This document shows, piece after piece, positions 1 to 8,565 of a stretch of DNA of 55,569 nt. Position numbers and translations under genes: made by a program. The stretch is taken from contig NZ_JAUASX010000015.1 of the NCBI RefSeq assembly GCF_030345715.1, forward strand, positions 1 to 55,569, written 5' to 3'. Source of the stretch: Solimonas sp. SE-A11. GTDB lineage: Bacteria > Pseudomonadota > Gammaproteobacteria > Nevskiales > Nevskiaceae. The notes under the pieces are model-generated. The model made no database searches and was not told the DNA's origin. It saw only the letters and a program-made list of their open reading frames with translations. The number at the start of each line of letters is the position of its first letter. Position 1 is the stretch's first letter.

Positions 1-122
1 CGCAGGCCAAGAAGCTGGCGCCGACGCTGTCGGCGGAGCAGAACATCGTCATCAACCTGTCCGGCCGTGGCGACAAGGACATCTTCACGATCGCCAAGCT
101 CGAAGGGATCTCGCTGCTATGA
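1..122 (+). CDS. trpB: Tryptophan synthase beta chain, C-terminal fragment
   Basis: Reading from base 3, the last 39 codons of a gene run into a TGA at 120-122. The fragment contains [12 protein letters not shown], the conserved C-terminal block of TrpB, the PLP enzyme that condenses indole with serine in the last step of tryptophan synthesis. The start and catalytic lysine lie outside the window. trpA normally follows trpB, but here the next gene is hemH, 43 bases downstream. Identification is confident from the C-terminal motif even though only about a tenth of the protein is visible. Confidence 0.9.
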   Translation, partial: QAKKLAPTLSAEQNIVINLSGRGDKDIFTIAKLEGISLL

Positions 123-165
123 CTGCCGAGGCGAGCCGGGGCGCAAGCCAGAGCAAGGCGACCCA

Positions 166-1170
166 GTGAAGCCATCCGATCATATCCAGGGTCCCGCGCG
201 TCGATGCGGTGTCCTGCTGGTCAACCTCGGCACGCCCGACGCGCCGACGGCACCCGCGATCCGCCGCTACCTGCGCGAGTTCCTCAGCGACCGTCGCGTG
301 GTGGAGTTCAGCCGCCTGTTCTGGCTGCCGGTGCTGCACCTGTTCATCCTGCCGCTGCGGCCGCTGAAGCTGAAGCACGCCTACGAGTCGGTCTGGACCC
401 CGCAGGGCTCGCCCCTGATGGCCTTCTCCAAGCGCCAGCAGGCGGCGCTGCAGGCCGCCCTGGGGTCCGAGGTGCCGGTGGCCCTGGCGATGCGCTACGG
501 CAATCCGTCGATCGCCGATGCGCTCAACGCGCTGGGCCGCCAGGACGTGCGCCGCATCGTGGTGCTGCCGCTGTATCCGCAGTACTCGGCCACCACCACG
601 GCCACGGTGCTGGACAAGCTGTTCGAGCTGCTGCGCGCCTGGCGCTGGCTGCCGGAGCTGCGCACCGTCAACCAGTACCACGACGATGCCGGCTATATCG
701 GCGCGCTGGCGCAGAGCGTGGAGACCCACTGGCAGGCACAGGGCCGCGGCGAGCACCTGCTGATGTCCTTCCACTCGATCCCGCTGAGCTACTTCAAGGC
801 CGGCGATCCCTACTTCTGCCACTGCCACAAGACTGCGCGCCTGCTGGCCGAGCGCCTGGGCCTGGCCGAGGGCCAATGGTCGGTGAGCTTCCAGAGCCGC
901 CTGGGCCGCACGCCCTGGCTGCAACCCTACACCGAGCCGCGCGTGCAGCAACTGGCCAAGAAAGGCCTGCGCAAGCTCGACGTGATCTGCCCCGGCTTCT
1001 CCGCCGACTGCCTGGAGACCCTGGAGGAGATCGCGCTGCGCTACGGCGAGAGCTTCCGCAAGGCCGGTGGCGAAGCGCTGCGCTACATCCCCGCCCTCAA
1101 CGACAAGCCGGCCCACATCGAAGCACTGAAGGCAATCGTCGAGAGAAACTTGGCTGGCTGGCGAGAATAG
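166..1170 (+). CDS. hemH: Ferrochelatase
   Basis: Inserts ferrous iron into protoporphyrin IX, the last step of protoheme synthesis, at the inner membrane or in the cytoplasm. Family motifs in order: VLLVNLGTPDAP near the N-terminus, LPLYPQYSATTTATV in the middle, SFHSIPLSYF carrying the metal-binding histidine, SFQSRLGRTPWL, and CPGFSADCLETLEEI with the partner glutamate. A GTG at 166 is chosen as start: it gives 334 residues, a normal length, with the NLGTP motif close to the N-terminus, and has a weak AAGG ribosome site. An in-frame ATG at 67 would add 33 residues that overlap trpB and have no family match. The gene follows trpB without trpA between them. Confidence 0.95.
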   Translation: MKPSDHIQGPARRCGVLLVNLGTPDAPTAPAIRRYLREFLSDRRVVEFSRLFWLPVLHLFILPLRPLKLKHAYESVWTPQGSPLMAFSKRQQAALQAALGSEVPVALAMRYGNPSIADALNALGRQDVRRIVVLPLYPQYSATTTATVLDKLFELLRAWRWLPELRTVNQYHDDAGYIGALAQSVETHWQAQGRGEHLLMSFHSIPLSYFKAGDPYFCHCHKTARLLAERLGLAEGQWSVSFQSRLGRTPWLQPYTEPRVQQLAKKGLRKLDVICPGFSADCLETLEEIALRYGESFRKAGGEALRYIPALNDKPAHIEALKAIVERNLAGWRE

Positions 1171-1298
1171 AGCCCGTATGGAGGCTGCAACGATCGTGCT
1201 TTACGCCGCATACGCGGCACTGCCCGCCTTACCGGATTTCGGGGTGCCTGGGCCATCGGCTATGGCAAGGTCACGCACAGTTTAGCCAGCGCAGAGAA

Positions 1299-2858
1299 CT
1301 AACCCTGGGGCTGCCCTCCGGTCTGCCGGATGGCGCGGGCCTTGAGCGTGATGGCTTGCCTGCGCGCCAGCCCGAAGCCATCCAGATGGCGCAGTGGCAT
1401 GGCCATGCGCGGATTCTTGCGGAGACGCTCCTGGTGCCGGATCAGGAAGTCCCAGTACAGCACGGTGAAGGGGCAGGCACCGTCGCCCTCCGACTCCCGC
1501 GGTGAGTAGCGGCAGCCGCGGCAGAAGGGGCTCATGCGATCAATATAGGCGCCGCTGGCAACATACGGCTTGCTCGCCATCAGCCCACCGTCGGCATATT
1601 GGCTCATTCCCAGCGTATTCGGCAGCTCGACCCACTCGACGGCGTCGACGTACACGGACAGGTACCAGCCATGCAGCGCCCTGGGCTCCACTCCGAGGAG
1701 CAAGGCATAGAGGCCGGTCACCATGAGCCGCTGAATATGATGGGCATATCCGTGACGCAATGTCTGGGCTAGTGCGTCGCGTAGGCATGCCATCTCGGTC
1801 CTGCCGGTCCAGTACCAGTCCGGCAGCGGCTCGCGCGCGTCCAGCGCGTTCCGATCCATGTATTCGGGCATCTGGGTCCAGTAGACACCTCGCACGTACT
1901 CGCGCCAACCCAGGATCTGGCGGATGAAGCCTTCTGCCGCCGGCAGCGGGACTTTGCCGCTCTGCCAGGCGTGTTCGGCGGCGCCGACGACCTCGCGTGG
2001 ATCAAGCAACTTGAGATTCAGCGCGGCGGACAGCTGCGAGTGGAACAACCAGGGCTCCTGCGGCCACATGGCGTCCTGATACCGGCCGAAGTCCGGTAGC
2101 CGCTGCTCGATAAAGCGCTCGAGTGCGTGGAGGGATTGCTCTCGCGTGACGGGCCAATGGAACTCGTCAAGCGTCCCGGGATGATCGGGAAACTGCTCCA
2201 GGACGAGTTCGATCACCTCTCGGGTGATGGAGTCGGCCTCGAATCGTGGAGGGGCCGGATGTCCCTCAGGACCCACCCGTCCGAATGATGCCCGGTTCTG
2301 CGCATCGAAGTTCCAGGCCCCTCCAGCTGGCGCACCGTCCCGCATCAGCACATTATGGCGCCGGCGCATCTCCCGGTAGAAGTACTCCATGCGCAGCTGC
2401 GAACGCGACTCCGCATGGCGGCGGAACTCGCGGACGCTAAGATAGAAATGGCGGTCATCGCGGACCTCCAGGGGAAGGCGATGGTCGCGAGCCACCGCGC
2501 GCAGTGCCTGCAGCACTCGCCAATCACCCGGCGCCGTCATGATCAGCCGCTCGGGCCGATGGCGTTCGATGGCAAGCCCGAGGCTGACCGCGAGGGTATC
2601 GGAGCCCCGGGCGTCATCGAGCCTTCCGTAACTCAGCGAAAGGCCGCTCTTGCGCAGTTGATCTGCAAAATGTCGCATGGCCGAGAGGAACAGGGCGATG
2701 CGTTGCTTGGAGGACCAGACATGGGTCGATTCCTCGCGGACTTCGGCCATCCAGACCTGGTCGCGGCTCCGGTCGAATCCGTCCAGGGCGGACGCATGGA
2801 CGTCCAGTTGGTCACCCAGGATCAGAACCAGGTTCCTGCACTTGCGCATCACCCGCAT
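1299..2858 (-). CDS. PhrB/CryB-type iron-sulfur photolyase (probable (6-4) photolyase)
   Basis: A 519-residue member of the deoxyribodipyrimidine photolyase-related family (FeS-BCP), flavoproteins that repair UV-induced (6-4) pyrimidine photoproducts with blue light. The N-terminal part (about 8-135, beginning LVLILGDQL) is the Rossmann-like antenna domain; the C-terminal half is the helical FAD domain. Four cysteines at 358, 446, 449 and 462 (EMACLRD, FCRGC, GACPF) have the same spacing as the [4Fe-4S] ligands of Agrobacterium PhrB, each shifted by eight residues. The start could be Met1 or Met4, three codons apart. The gene stands downstream of phoX with a 144-base gap and has no obvious functional partner. 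Exact photoproduct specificity is inferred from the family. Confidence 0.92.
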   Translation of the reverse strand: MRVMRKCRNLVLILGDQLDVHASALDGFDRSRDQVWMAEVREESTHVWSSKQRIALFLSAMRHFADQLRKSGLSLSYGRLDDARGSDTLAVSLGLAIERHRPERLIMTAPGDWRVLQALRAVARDHRLPLEVRDDRHFYLSVREFRRHAESRSQLRMEYFYREMRRRHNVLMRDGAPAGGAWNFDAQNRASFGRVGPEGHPAPPRFEADSITREVIELVLEQFPDHPGTLDEFHWPVTREQSLHALERFIEQRLPDFGRYQDAMWPQEPWLFHSQLSAALNLKLLDPREVVGAAEHAWQSGKVPLPAAEGFIRQILGWREYVRGVYWTQMPEYMDRNALDAREPLPDWYWTGRTEMACLRDALAQTLRHGYAHHIQRLMVTGLYALLLGVEPRALHGWYLSVYVDAVEWVELPNTLGMSQYADGGLMASKPYVASGAYIDRMSPFCRGCRYSPRESEGDGACPFTVLYWDFLIRHQERLRKNPRMAMPLRHLDGFGLARRQAITLKARAIRQTGGQPQG

Positions 2859-3002
2859 CCCGCCACGGGCGAGCGCGGGGGAACCTCAGGCATGAGGGGG
2901 CCTGACTCCGACGAAGTTGATCGCCGCATGCTTCTTGGTTTTGTCACACCTGCTCTACGACTGCGGCGGGGGTCGCGGATGCACCGGCAGGCGAACGAGG
3001 CC

Positions 3003-4985
3003 TCAGGTACCGACCTTGCCGCCGTCGGCCTTCCAGATCACCACCGTGGCAGGACGCGGGCGGCCGCCGGCACCGTTGTCGGGCCAGCGTGAGAAGGCCA
3101 GCGGATCCTGCTCCGGCCTGGTCTCCGGCTGATTGGGATGGCCGCCGTACTCGCCCGGGTGCTGGATGTTGACGAACACGCAACGCTGGTCGGGGGTGAA
3201 GCTGATGCCGGTGATCTCGCAGGCGGAGGGGCCGACCATGAAGCGGCGGATCTCCTTGCTGTGCGGATCGGCCACCAGCATCTGGTTGTTGCCCATGCCG
3301 GCGAAATCGCCGGTGTTGGAGTACTTGCCGTCGGTCTCGATCCACAGGCGGCCGTCGGCGTCGAAGGACAGGCCGTCCGGGCTGTTGAACATATTGTCGG
3401 CGTTGACGTTGGACGAACCGGCCTCCAGGGTGCCGGCATCATGCGCCGTGGGGTTGCCGGCCAGCACGAACAGGTCCCATTCGAAACGCTCGGCGGCCGC
3501 ATCGCCACCGGCCTCGCGCCAGCGCACGATCTGGCCATAGACGTTCTTCTGGCGCGGGTTGACGTCGTCGGTGCTGCTGCGGCCGCTGTTGTTGGTCAGT
3601 GTGCAGTAGACCTCGCCGGTCTTCGGATGCACCGCCACCCATTCCGGGCGGTCCATCCTGGTGGCGCCCGCCGCATCGGCGGCCAGGCGGGTGGACACCA
3701 GCAGCGCGCCCATGTCCGGATACAGATCGCCGAGCGTGCCACCGGCCACTGCGGGCGTGTCGAGCCGCAGCGGAATCCACTGGCCGTCACCCATCATGTC
3801 GCCGCTGGCGGCGCCCGCGCCGAATTTGGCGACGTACAGCGTGCCACTCTCCAGCAGGTTGCGCGCCTTGTTTCCGGCATCGGACAGCGCCGGATCATGG
3901 GCGGCGTCGGAGACGAACTTGTAGAGGTAGTCGTCCGCCTGATCGTCGCCCATGTAGACCACGACGCGGCGGTCAGCCGCCAGCCGCAGCGCGGCGTTCT
4001 CGTGCTTGAAGCGGCCCATCGCGGTGCGCTTCTTCGGCGTGGACGAGGGCTCGAAGGGATCGATCTCCACGATCCAGCCGAAGCGGTTGGATTCGTTCGG
4101 CTCCTTGGCATAGTCGAAGCGCTCGTCATGCTCCTCCCAGCGGTATTCGCTGGCGGCGGCGGAGACGCCGTAGCGGCGCATCAGCGGGCTGCGGGTGTCT
4201 TCGCCGCCGGTCGTGCCGAAGTAGTTGTTGAAGTTTTCCTCGCAGGTCAGGTACGTGCCCCAGGGGGTGTAGCCGTTGCCGCAGTTGTTGATCGTGCCCA
4301 GCGATCCCTCGCCCGTGGGACTGGCGGTGGTGCGCACCTGGGTATGACCGCGCACGGGGCCGGTGAGCTCCATCGCTGTGTTGGCATGGATACGGCGGTT
4401 GCAGGGCGCGCCCACCACCACCTGCCAGCTGCCGTCGGCCTGGCGCTGAACCTGGGCCACCGACACGCCGTGGGCGTGCTGGCTCTTGCGTACGTGGTCC
4501 TGCGACCAGGGCGTGTCGCCCGACTGCACGTCTGGTGTGAAGAAGTATTCCGGGTTGATGTACTCATGGTTCATCACCAGCAGGCCTTCGCGGCTGTTGC
4601 CGGCACCCAGCGGGAAGAAACGCATGCCGTCGTTGTTGTCGCCGAACTGCATCACCTGCGCGGCCGCGTTCTCGCTGGCGTCGCCCTTCCAGGCCGGCGA
4701 GTCGGCAAACAGCGGATCGCCCCAGCGGCACAGCACGGCATGGCGGTAACCCTCCGGTACCACCACGTCGTCGCCGCTGTTCGCGGCCACCGACTTGAAG
4801 CCCAGCAGCGGATAGGCGTCGCTGCGGTCGCAGGCGGAGAGCCCCGCCCCGAAGAAGCCGACCGCGCCGAAAGCCAGGCCGGCCTTGAGCACGTCGCGGC
4901 GGGAGTAGATCATCGCGGCAACCTGGTTCAGGTGCAGGTTGGCGGAGGGATTGCTGGAGACGTCGTCGGCGTCGGTGGCTTTCAT
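3003..4985 (-). CDS. phoX: PhoX-family alkaline phosphatase (DUF839), Tat-exported
   Basis: A 660-residue protein whose N-terminus carries the NPSAN motif typical of PhoX precursors, then a twin-arginine signal SRRDVLKAG at about 28-36 followed by a Gly/Ala-rich hydrophobic stretch, indicating folded export to the periplasm. The mature part contains NHEYINPEYFF, GTYLTCEENFNNYFG and a C-terminal SPDGLSFDADGRLWIETDG block, all typical of the calcium/iron PhoX phosphatases that release phosphate from phosphomonoesters. The translation end is at 3003 and the downstream photolyase starts 144 bases later. The family includes members without proven phosphatase activity, so function is family-based. 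No Pho box was identified in the upstream gap, which holds a dispersed palindrome. Confidence 0.88.
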   Translation of the reverse strand: MKATDADDVSSNPSANLHLNQVAAMIYSRRDVLKAGLAFGAVGFFGAGLSACDRSDAYPLLGFKSVAANSGDDVVVPEGYRHAVLCRWGDPLFADSPAWKGDASENAAAQVMQFGDNNDGMRFFPLGAGNSREGLLVMNHEYINPEYFFTPDVQSGDTPWSQDHVRKSQHAHGVSVAQVQRQADGSWQVVVGAPCNRRIHANTAMELTGPVRGHTQVRTTASPTGEGSLGTINNCGNGYTPWGTYLTCEENFNNYFGTTGGEDTRSPLMRRYGVSAAASEYRWEEHDERFDYAKEPNESNRFGWIVEIDPFEPSSTPKKRTAMGRFKHENAALRLAADRRVVVYMGDDQADDYLYKFVSDAAHDPALSDAGNKARNLLESGTLYVAKFGAGAASGDMMGDGQWIPLRLDTPAVAGGTLGDLYPDMGALLVSTRLAADAAGATRMDRPEWVAVHPKTGEVYCTLTNNSGRSSTDDVNPRQKNVYGQIVRWREAGGDAAAERFEWDLFVLAGNPTAHDAGTLEAGSSNVNADNMFNSPDGLSFDADGRLWIETDGKYSNTGDFAGMGNNQMLVADPHSKEIRRFMVGPSACEITGISFTPDQRCVFVNIQHPGEYGGHPNQPETRPEQDPLAFSRWPDNGAGGRPRPATVVIWKADGGKVGT

Positions 4986-5009
4986 GGTCGCGGGTCCGAT
5001 TGGCGTTAG

Positions 5010-5027
5010 GCGGCCATGGATGGCCGC
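5010..5027. repeat. Dispersed GGCCAT/ATGGCC palindrome, copy 1
   Basis: An 18-base palindrome with arms GCGGCCAT and ATGGCCGC separated by GG, in the gap upstream of phoX. The same core, with CC as the central pair, recurs at 32516, 32557, 47605 and 47647. All copies are intergenic, as expected of a REP-like element. Confidence 0.6.
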
Positions 5028-5133
5028 GGCAAACCGGGCACGCTAGTGACGGCAAATGACAGCAGCATGACCCCAGGGCTGGGAAAAATGGCCTAGCGAA
5101 CCGACCGTAGCCGGCCCGCCAGGAAAACCCCAG

Positions 5134-5823
5134 TCAGTGGAGGACCAGCGTGAAGCCGGAGATGGCCTCGGCCCGGTCGAAGCCCCGCAGTTCCGCGAAA
5201 TCGGCCGGCCGCTTCGGGAATCCGACGGCGCCGCTGATGCAGAGCGCGCCCCGCCGGCCAGCCAGCGCGCCGCTGCCGCTGCCCTGCACACCCATGCAAC
5301 CGGTGGCGCGATAACGCACGGGAAAAGGGCCGCTGCCTCCGGGGATCGGGCCGAGCTCGAACAGCAGGCGCCCCTGCAGCGGGATATCGGTCTCCGTCAG
5401 GGGCGTGGCGGGGTCGTCGAGCAGTTCGGTCAGCACCGAGCCATCGGCCAACTCCAGGCGCAGGCGCGTGGAGCCAAGATCTGTGAGGGTATTGGGGGGC
5501 AACCCGACAGATGTGCGATCGACACGCAGGCGGATGTTCCACCCGACCACCTGCCCGACCACCGGGCCCTCGCCTTGCCATTGCGCATCCGCGGCATCCA
5601 CGGTCGCCACACGCACTGGGCCGGAGAAGTTCCAGCTCACCCAGTCCTCGCCGCTGCCGCTGCGTTGTCCCTGCAGATCGTAGTGCAGCGAATACTTCAG
5701 CACCTCGGCACCGCTGAAGCTACGCAGGCTCCGCAGCAGGATGTCGAGCGCACTTTCGATAAGGCCGGCGGAGGCGGACAGCGAAAGTCCCAGTAGCAAC
5801 GCGGCGAGGCAGAGGCGCTTCAT
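5134..5823 (-). CDS. Secreted protein of unknown function, paralogue of the upstream lipoprotein
   Basis: 229 residues with a clear signal peptide (MKRLCLAALLLGLSLSASAG). I do not recognise the family. The start ATG overlaps the stop of the upstream gene in an ATGA arrangement, so the two are probably translationally coupled. Residues 145-200 match the upstream protein in motif order and spacing: a DIPLQG segment near 146, then a cysteine in ATGCMG (176) and another in LAGRRGALCISG (195). The upstream protein has DIPMQG, VGCGG (179) and LAGGRGTICMNG (199). The two are therefore a tandem paralogous pair, and the paired cysteines may form a disulfide in the periplasm or outside the cell. It is the last gene of the three-gene overlapping set. 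Confidence 0.75.
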   Translation of the reverse strand: MKRLCLAALLLGLSLSASAGLIESALDILLRSLRSFSGAEVLKYSLHYDLQGQRSGSGEDWVSWNFSGPVRVATVDAADAQWQGEGPVVGQVVGWNIRLRVDRTSVGLPPNTLTDLGSTRLRLELADGSVLTELLDDPATPLTETDIPLQGRLLFELGPIPGGSGPFPVRYRATGCMGVQGSGSGALAGRRGALCISGAVGFPKRPADFAELRGFDRAEAISGFTLVLH

Positions 5824-6593
5824 GGGCGCTGGCCCTGCACGGTGATGGCGCAGTCCGAGCGTCCGGTCAGCAGACTGCCCGCCAGCAGTTGCAGCAATGC
5901 CGCCAGCTCCGCCGCATCGCCGCCGTCGGCGAAGCCGGCCAGGGCCTGCGCCAGCGTGGCCGGTGAAGGGCTGGAGAAATCGAATTGGCCGTTCATGCAG
6001 ATGGTGCCGCGTCCGCCGGCCAGCAAGCCCAGGCCCATCACCTCCTGAGTGCCGCCGCAGCCGACGCCGCGCAGACCGAAGCCGATACCGCCGGTCTGGG
6101 GCGACAAGGCACCGAGGTTCTGCAGGAAGTGTCCCTGCATGGGGATATCAAAGACGGCGGAGCGCAACGGCTCGCCGTCAGGCGCGGTCGCATCGCCGGG
6201 AAGCAAGGGGCGCAGCAGGGCACCATCCGCGAAATGGATGCCGCAATCGATGCAGCGGAACGTCAGGAAATCACTGCTGGTGGGCGAGCGTGCGGGATTC
6301 ACGCGGAACGCCACCACCGCCGGGCCGAAGCGGCCCAGGCTACGGCTGCCCTTGCCGGTCACGCGCCCCGTGGCGGGGTCCACGGCCGAGGCCACCATGT
6401 CGCCTTCGAAGCGGAAGAACACCTCGCCAGCCGCCAGGTCCACGTAGGGGGCCTGGGGCGTGGCGTTGACCTCGAAGTGGATCAGCAGCGAACGCAATCC
6501 CGCCCCGCCCGGGGGCGAGGAGGGCTCGCTGCAGGCCGCGAGCAGGCCCAGGCAGACATACAGTCCTGCCCGGGCCCGCCGCTTCAGCCTCAA
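5820..6593 (-). CDS. Predicted lipoprotein, paralogue of the adjacent secreted protein
   Basis: 257 residues when read from a TTG whose last two bases lie in the upstream TGA stop (TTGA overlap). Reading further upstream would give an Arg-rich N-terminus overlapping the previous gene, which looks spurious. The N-terminus is basic, then hydrophobic, ending in the lipobox LLAAC with Cys21, so it should be a lipoprotein. The body has a CIDCG motif near 114-118 and the block shared with its neighbour (DIPMQG, VGCGG, LAGGRGTICMNG). Function unknown. The short overlaps on both sides (6590-6593 and 5820-5823) imply one transcript with the barrel gene and the secreted paralogue. The non-ATG start is an inference from this overlap and the lipobox. 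Confidence 0.7.
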   Translation of the reverse strand: MRLKRRARAGLYVCLGLLAACSEPSSPPGGAGLRSLLIHFEVNATPQAPYVDLAAGEVFFRFEGDMVASAVDPATGRVTGKGSRSLGRFGPAVVAFRVNPARSPTSSDFLTFRCIDCGIHFADGALLRPLLPGDATAPDGEPLRSAVFDIPMQGHFLQNLGALSPQTGGIGFGLRGVGCGGTQEVMGLGLLAGGRGTICMNGQFDFSSPSPATLAQALAGFADGGDAAELAALLQLLAGSLLTGRSDCAITVQGQRP

Positions 6594-7336
6594 GGGCAAC
6601 CGTTGGCCTTGACCGCGACACCGGCCGGCGTCGCCGGGCATTGGTCGGCACCGTCCTTGATGCCATCGCCGTCGCTGTCCACGCCGCAGTCCTGGCGACG
6701 GCCGCTGGGATCGACCACGGCCACGCTGCACTCGGCCGGCGCCGCGTTGCGGAAGCCGCCCTCGCGCAGGAAGTACAGCGGCACCTGCAGGCCGACGTTG
6801 ATGCGGTAGTCCAGCAGCCAGTCCTCGCCGCTCACCGACTTGTCGTTGACCTGGAGTTGGGCGCGCGCTTCCGTGCGCAGCGCCAGCCCGTACCAGGGCA
6901 GAGGGAACAGAAGGCCGGCACCGGCGCTGGCGCCGAGGTGCAACTCTTCCTCGCCGTCCACGTCCTCGTTGACCAAGCCGACGCCGCCCAGGATCAGCGG
7001 CGTGAAGGCCGGCAGCGCGGCGATGCCGACTTTGGTGCTGGCGTAGTGATGCACCCAGTCGACGAACAGCGCGGTCTGGTAGTCCTTGCCGCCGTCGAGG
7101 TCACGCTTGCGGCTGACGTCGAACAGGCTCACTTCCAGCGCGTTGTTGGTGCCGTAGTCGAGCGGAATGCCGACGCTGATCTGCAGGCCGCGGCCGCTGT
7201 CGGAATCGCGGGCGCTGTCGGAAATCTCGTGTCCGTAGGAAATGCCGGCATACGGGATGTCGTAGCCGGCGGTGGTGACCGCAAAGGCAGGCGCGGTGCT
7301 GAGCCCTGCGAGCAGGGCCATGGTCTTGAGCTTCAT
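6590..7336 (-). CDS. OmpA-like outer-membrane beta-barrel with TSP3 calcium motif, lacking the OmpA domain
   Basis: 248 residues: a signal peptide (ending about Ala19, APAFA), an OmpA-type eight-strand barrel-like region (about 20-200, alternating hydrophobic strands such as LEVSLFDVS and YRINVGLQVPLYF), then a thrombospondin type 3 calcium-binding motif DSDGDGIKDGADQCP and NGCP at the very end. In OmpA/OprF proteins the TSP3 linker leads into a peptidoglycan-binding OmpA domain of about 110 residues. Here translation stops right after the linker, and the next gene, overlapping by four bases, is an unrelated lipoprotein. The barrel would thus have a short periplasmic or surface calcium-binding tail without cell-wall anchoring. 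It is the first gene of a three-gene overlapping operon. Confidence 0.8.
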   Translation of the reverse strand: MKLKTMALLAGLSTAPAFAVTTAGYDIPYAGISYGHEISDSARDSDSGRGLQISVGIPLDYGTNNALEVSLFDVSRKRDLDGGKDYQTALFVDWVHHYASTKVGIAALPAFTPLILGGVGLVNEDVDGEEELHLGASAGAGLLFPLPWYGLALRTEARAQLQVNDKSVSGEDWLLDYRINVGLQVPLYFLREGGFRNAAPAECSVAVVDPSGRRQDCGVDSDGDGIKDGADQCPATPAGVAVKANGCP

Positions 7337-7404
7337 TGCTTCCCCTTGTGCGCCGGCATCCCTGCCGGCTCCCTTGTAATCGTTGGTTTGCCGCTGCCGC
7401 TGTA

Positions 7405-8442
7405 TCAGCAGGGGTTGGCCGGGTTGATGGCGGCGCGCAGTTCGCTGGCGCTGATCGACTGCGTCGCTCCGTTCAGGTCGAGATCGGCGCTGCCGTCCGG
7501 CTTGAAGCGGAACACCGCCTTGCTCGACGCCGACGTCACTTCCAGCGTGCCCGCGACGATCTGATCGCCGTTCTCGCCGAAGGCCAGACCGTCGCTGGTG
7601 CTGACGGTGGCCGTGCCGCCGCTGCAGGTCCTGGAGCTGTAGCCGTAGGGGCCGCTGACGCTCAGCAGGTCACCCTGCACGACCTTGAACGGCGTGCTGG
7701 TGTTGCCGACGTCGGCACTGAAGAACTCGCCGCCGGAGCGGGCATAGCGGTAGGCGTAGACGGCGCGCGCGTCGATCGGGGTGCCCTGCAGGCTCTTGAC
7801 CTCGGACAGGCCGCGATAGCTGACCTTGGTGCTGTCCACCAGGCGGGAGCCGTCCTTCTTCTCGAACAGCTCGGTGTAGAAGTCGCTGCCGCTGCCGGCG
7901 CTGCCGTAGCTCAGGCCCGCCGCGCTGCCGCTTTCCTGCACGCCGTTGAGCGACAGGGTCTGCGTGACGTTGCCCTGCTGCGGGAAGGCCGACTTGCAGT
8001 TGATCTCGCTGCTCCTGGACAGCGCCGTGTCCGCTGACTGCCCGCCGAACAGCGTGTAGTTGCGGCTGGCGCTGCTGTCCTCGGTGGTGAAGCTGCCGCC
8101 ACCCGGGCAGTTGCCGGAGCTGCTGTCGGCGGCGCCGACCTGCGCACGCTCGTTGTTGTTGAAGGCCCAGGGGCGAACGCGCTGCGAATCGGCGTTGCCG
8201 CTGTTCCAGGCGGAGGCGCCGCCGGCCACCTGGTTGGCCAAAGCGCCGATCACGCCCAGCTCGCGCAGGGCGTCGGCCTTGGACCCCAGCGCCGCAGCGC
8301 TGGTGTTGATGTCGCGGCTCTGCGGCACCGCCGAATCGGTCGCCTGGTCGCTGCGGCTGCAAGCGGCCAGCGTCAGCAGCGAACCTGCCAGTGCGAATCC
8401 CAGAATCTGTTGAATCTTGTGCGTCGTTGCCATGAATCCCAT
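7405..8442 (-). CDS. Predicted lipoprotein of unknown function
   Basis: 345 residues, with a good ribosome site (GGGAG) before the start and an N-terminal signal ending in the lipobox LTLAAC (Cys28). The mature part is polar, rich in Ser, Gly, Asn and Asp, with scattered cysteines (SGNCPGG, EINCKS, RTCSG, and a C-terminal NPC). I recognise no family. Composition suggests a surface or periplasmic beta-rich protein. It lies 68 bases upstream of the barrel gene on the same strand, so it could share a transcript with it, but it does not overlap. The 123-base gap on its upstream side separates it from the efflux-adaptor operon. Confidence 0.7.
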   Translation of the reverse strand: MGFMATTHKIQQILGFALAGSLLTLAACSRSDQATDSAVPQSRDINTSAAALGSKADALRELGVIGALANQVAGGASAWNSGNADSQRVRPWAFNNNERAQVGAADSSSGNCPGGGSFTTEDSSASRNYTLFGGQSADTALSRSSEINCKSAFPQQGNVTQTLSLNGVQESGSAAGLSYGSAGSGSDFYTELFEKKDGSRLVDSTKVSYRGLSEVKSLQGTPIDARAVYAYRYARSGGEFFSADVGNTSTPFKVVQGDLLSVSGPYGYSSRTCSGGTATVSTSDGLAFGENGDQIVAGTLEVTSASSKAVFRFKPDGSADLDLNGATQSISASELRAAINPANPC

Positions 8443-8565
8443 CGCTCCCTGATTTCTGAGGACCGCAAGCGGTCCATGGTGTCTTGATTTGCCTGAACTC
8501 TAGACAAGCGTTCCCTGCGCCAGAAGGAATTTTTTTGCGGCCTTCTTCCAGACCGTGGCATATGT

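Noticed and set aside
3138-5009. Plus-strand frame of about 623 codons opposite phoX
   Set aside because: Antisense shadow of a confidently identified phosphatase; composition is His/Val/Ala/Gly-rich and no ribosome site or family match is seen.
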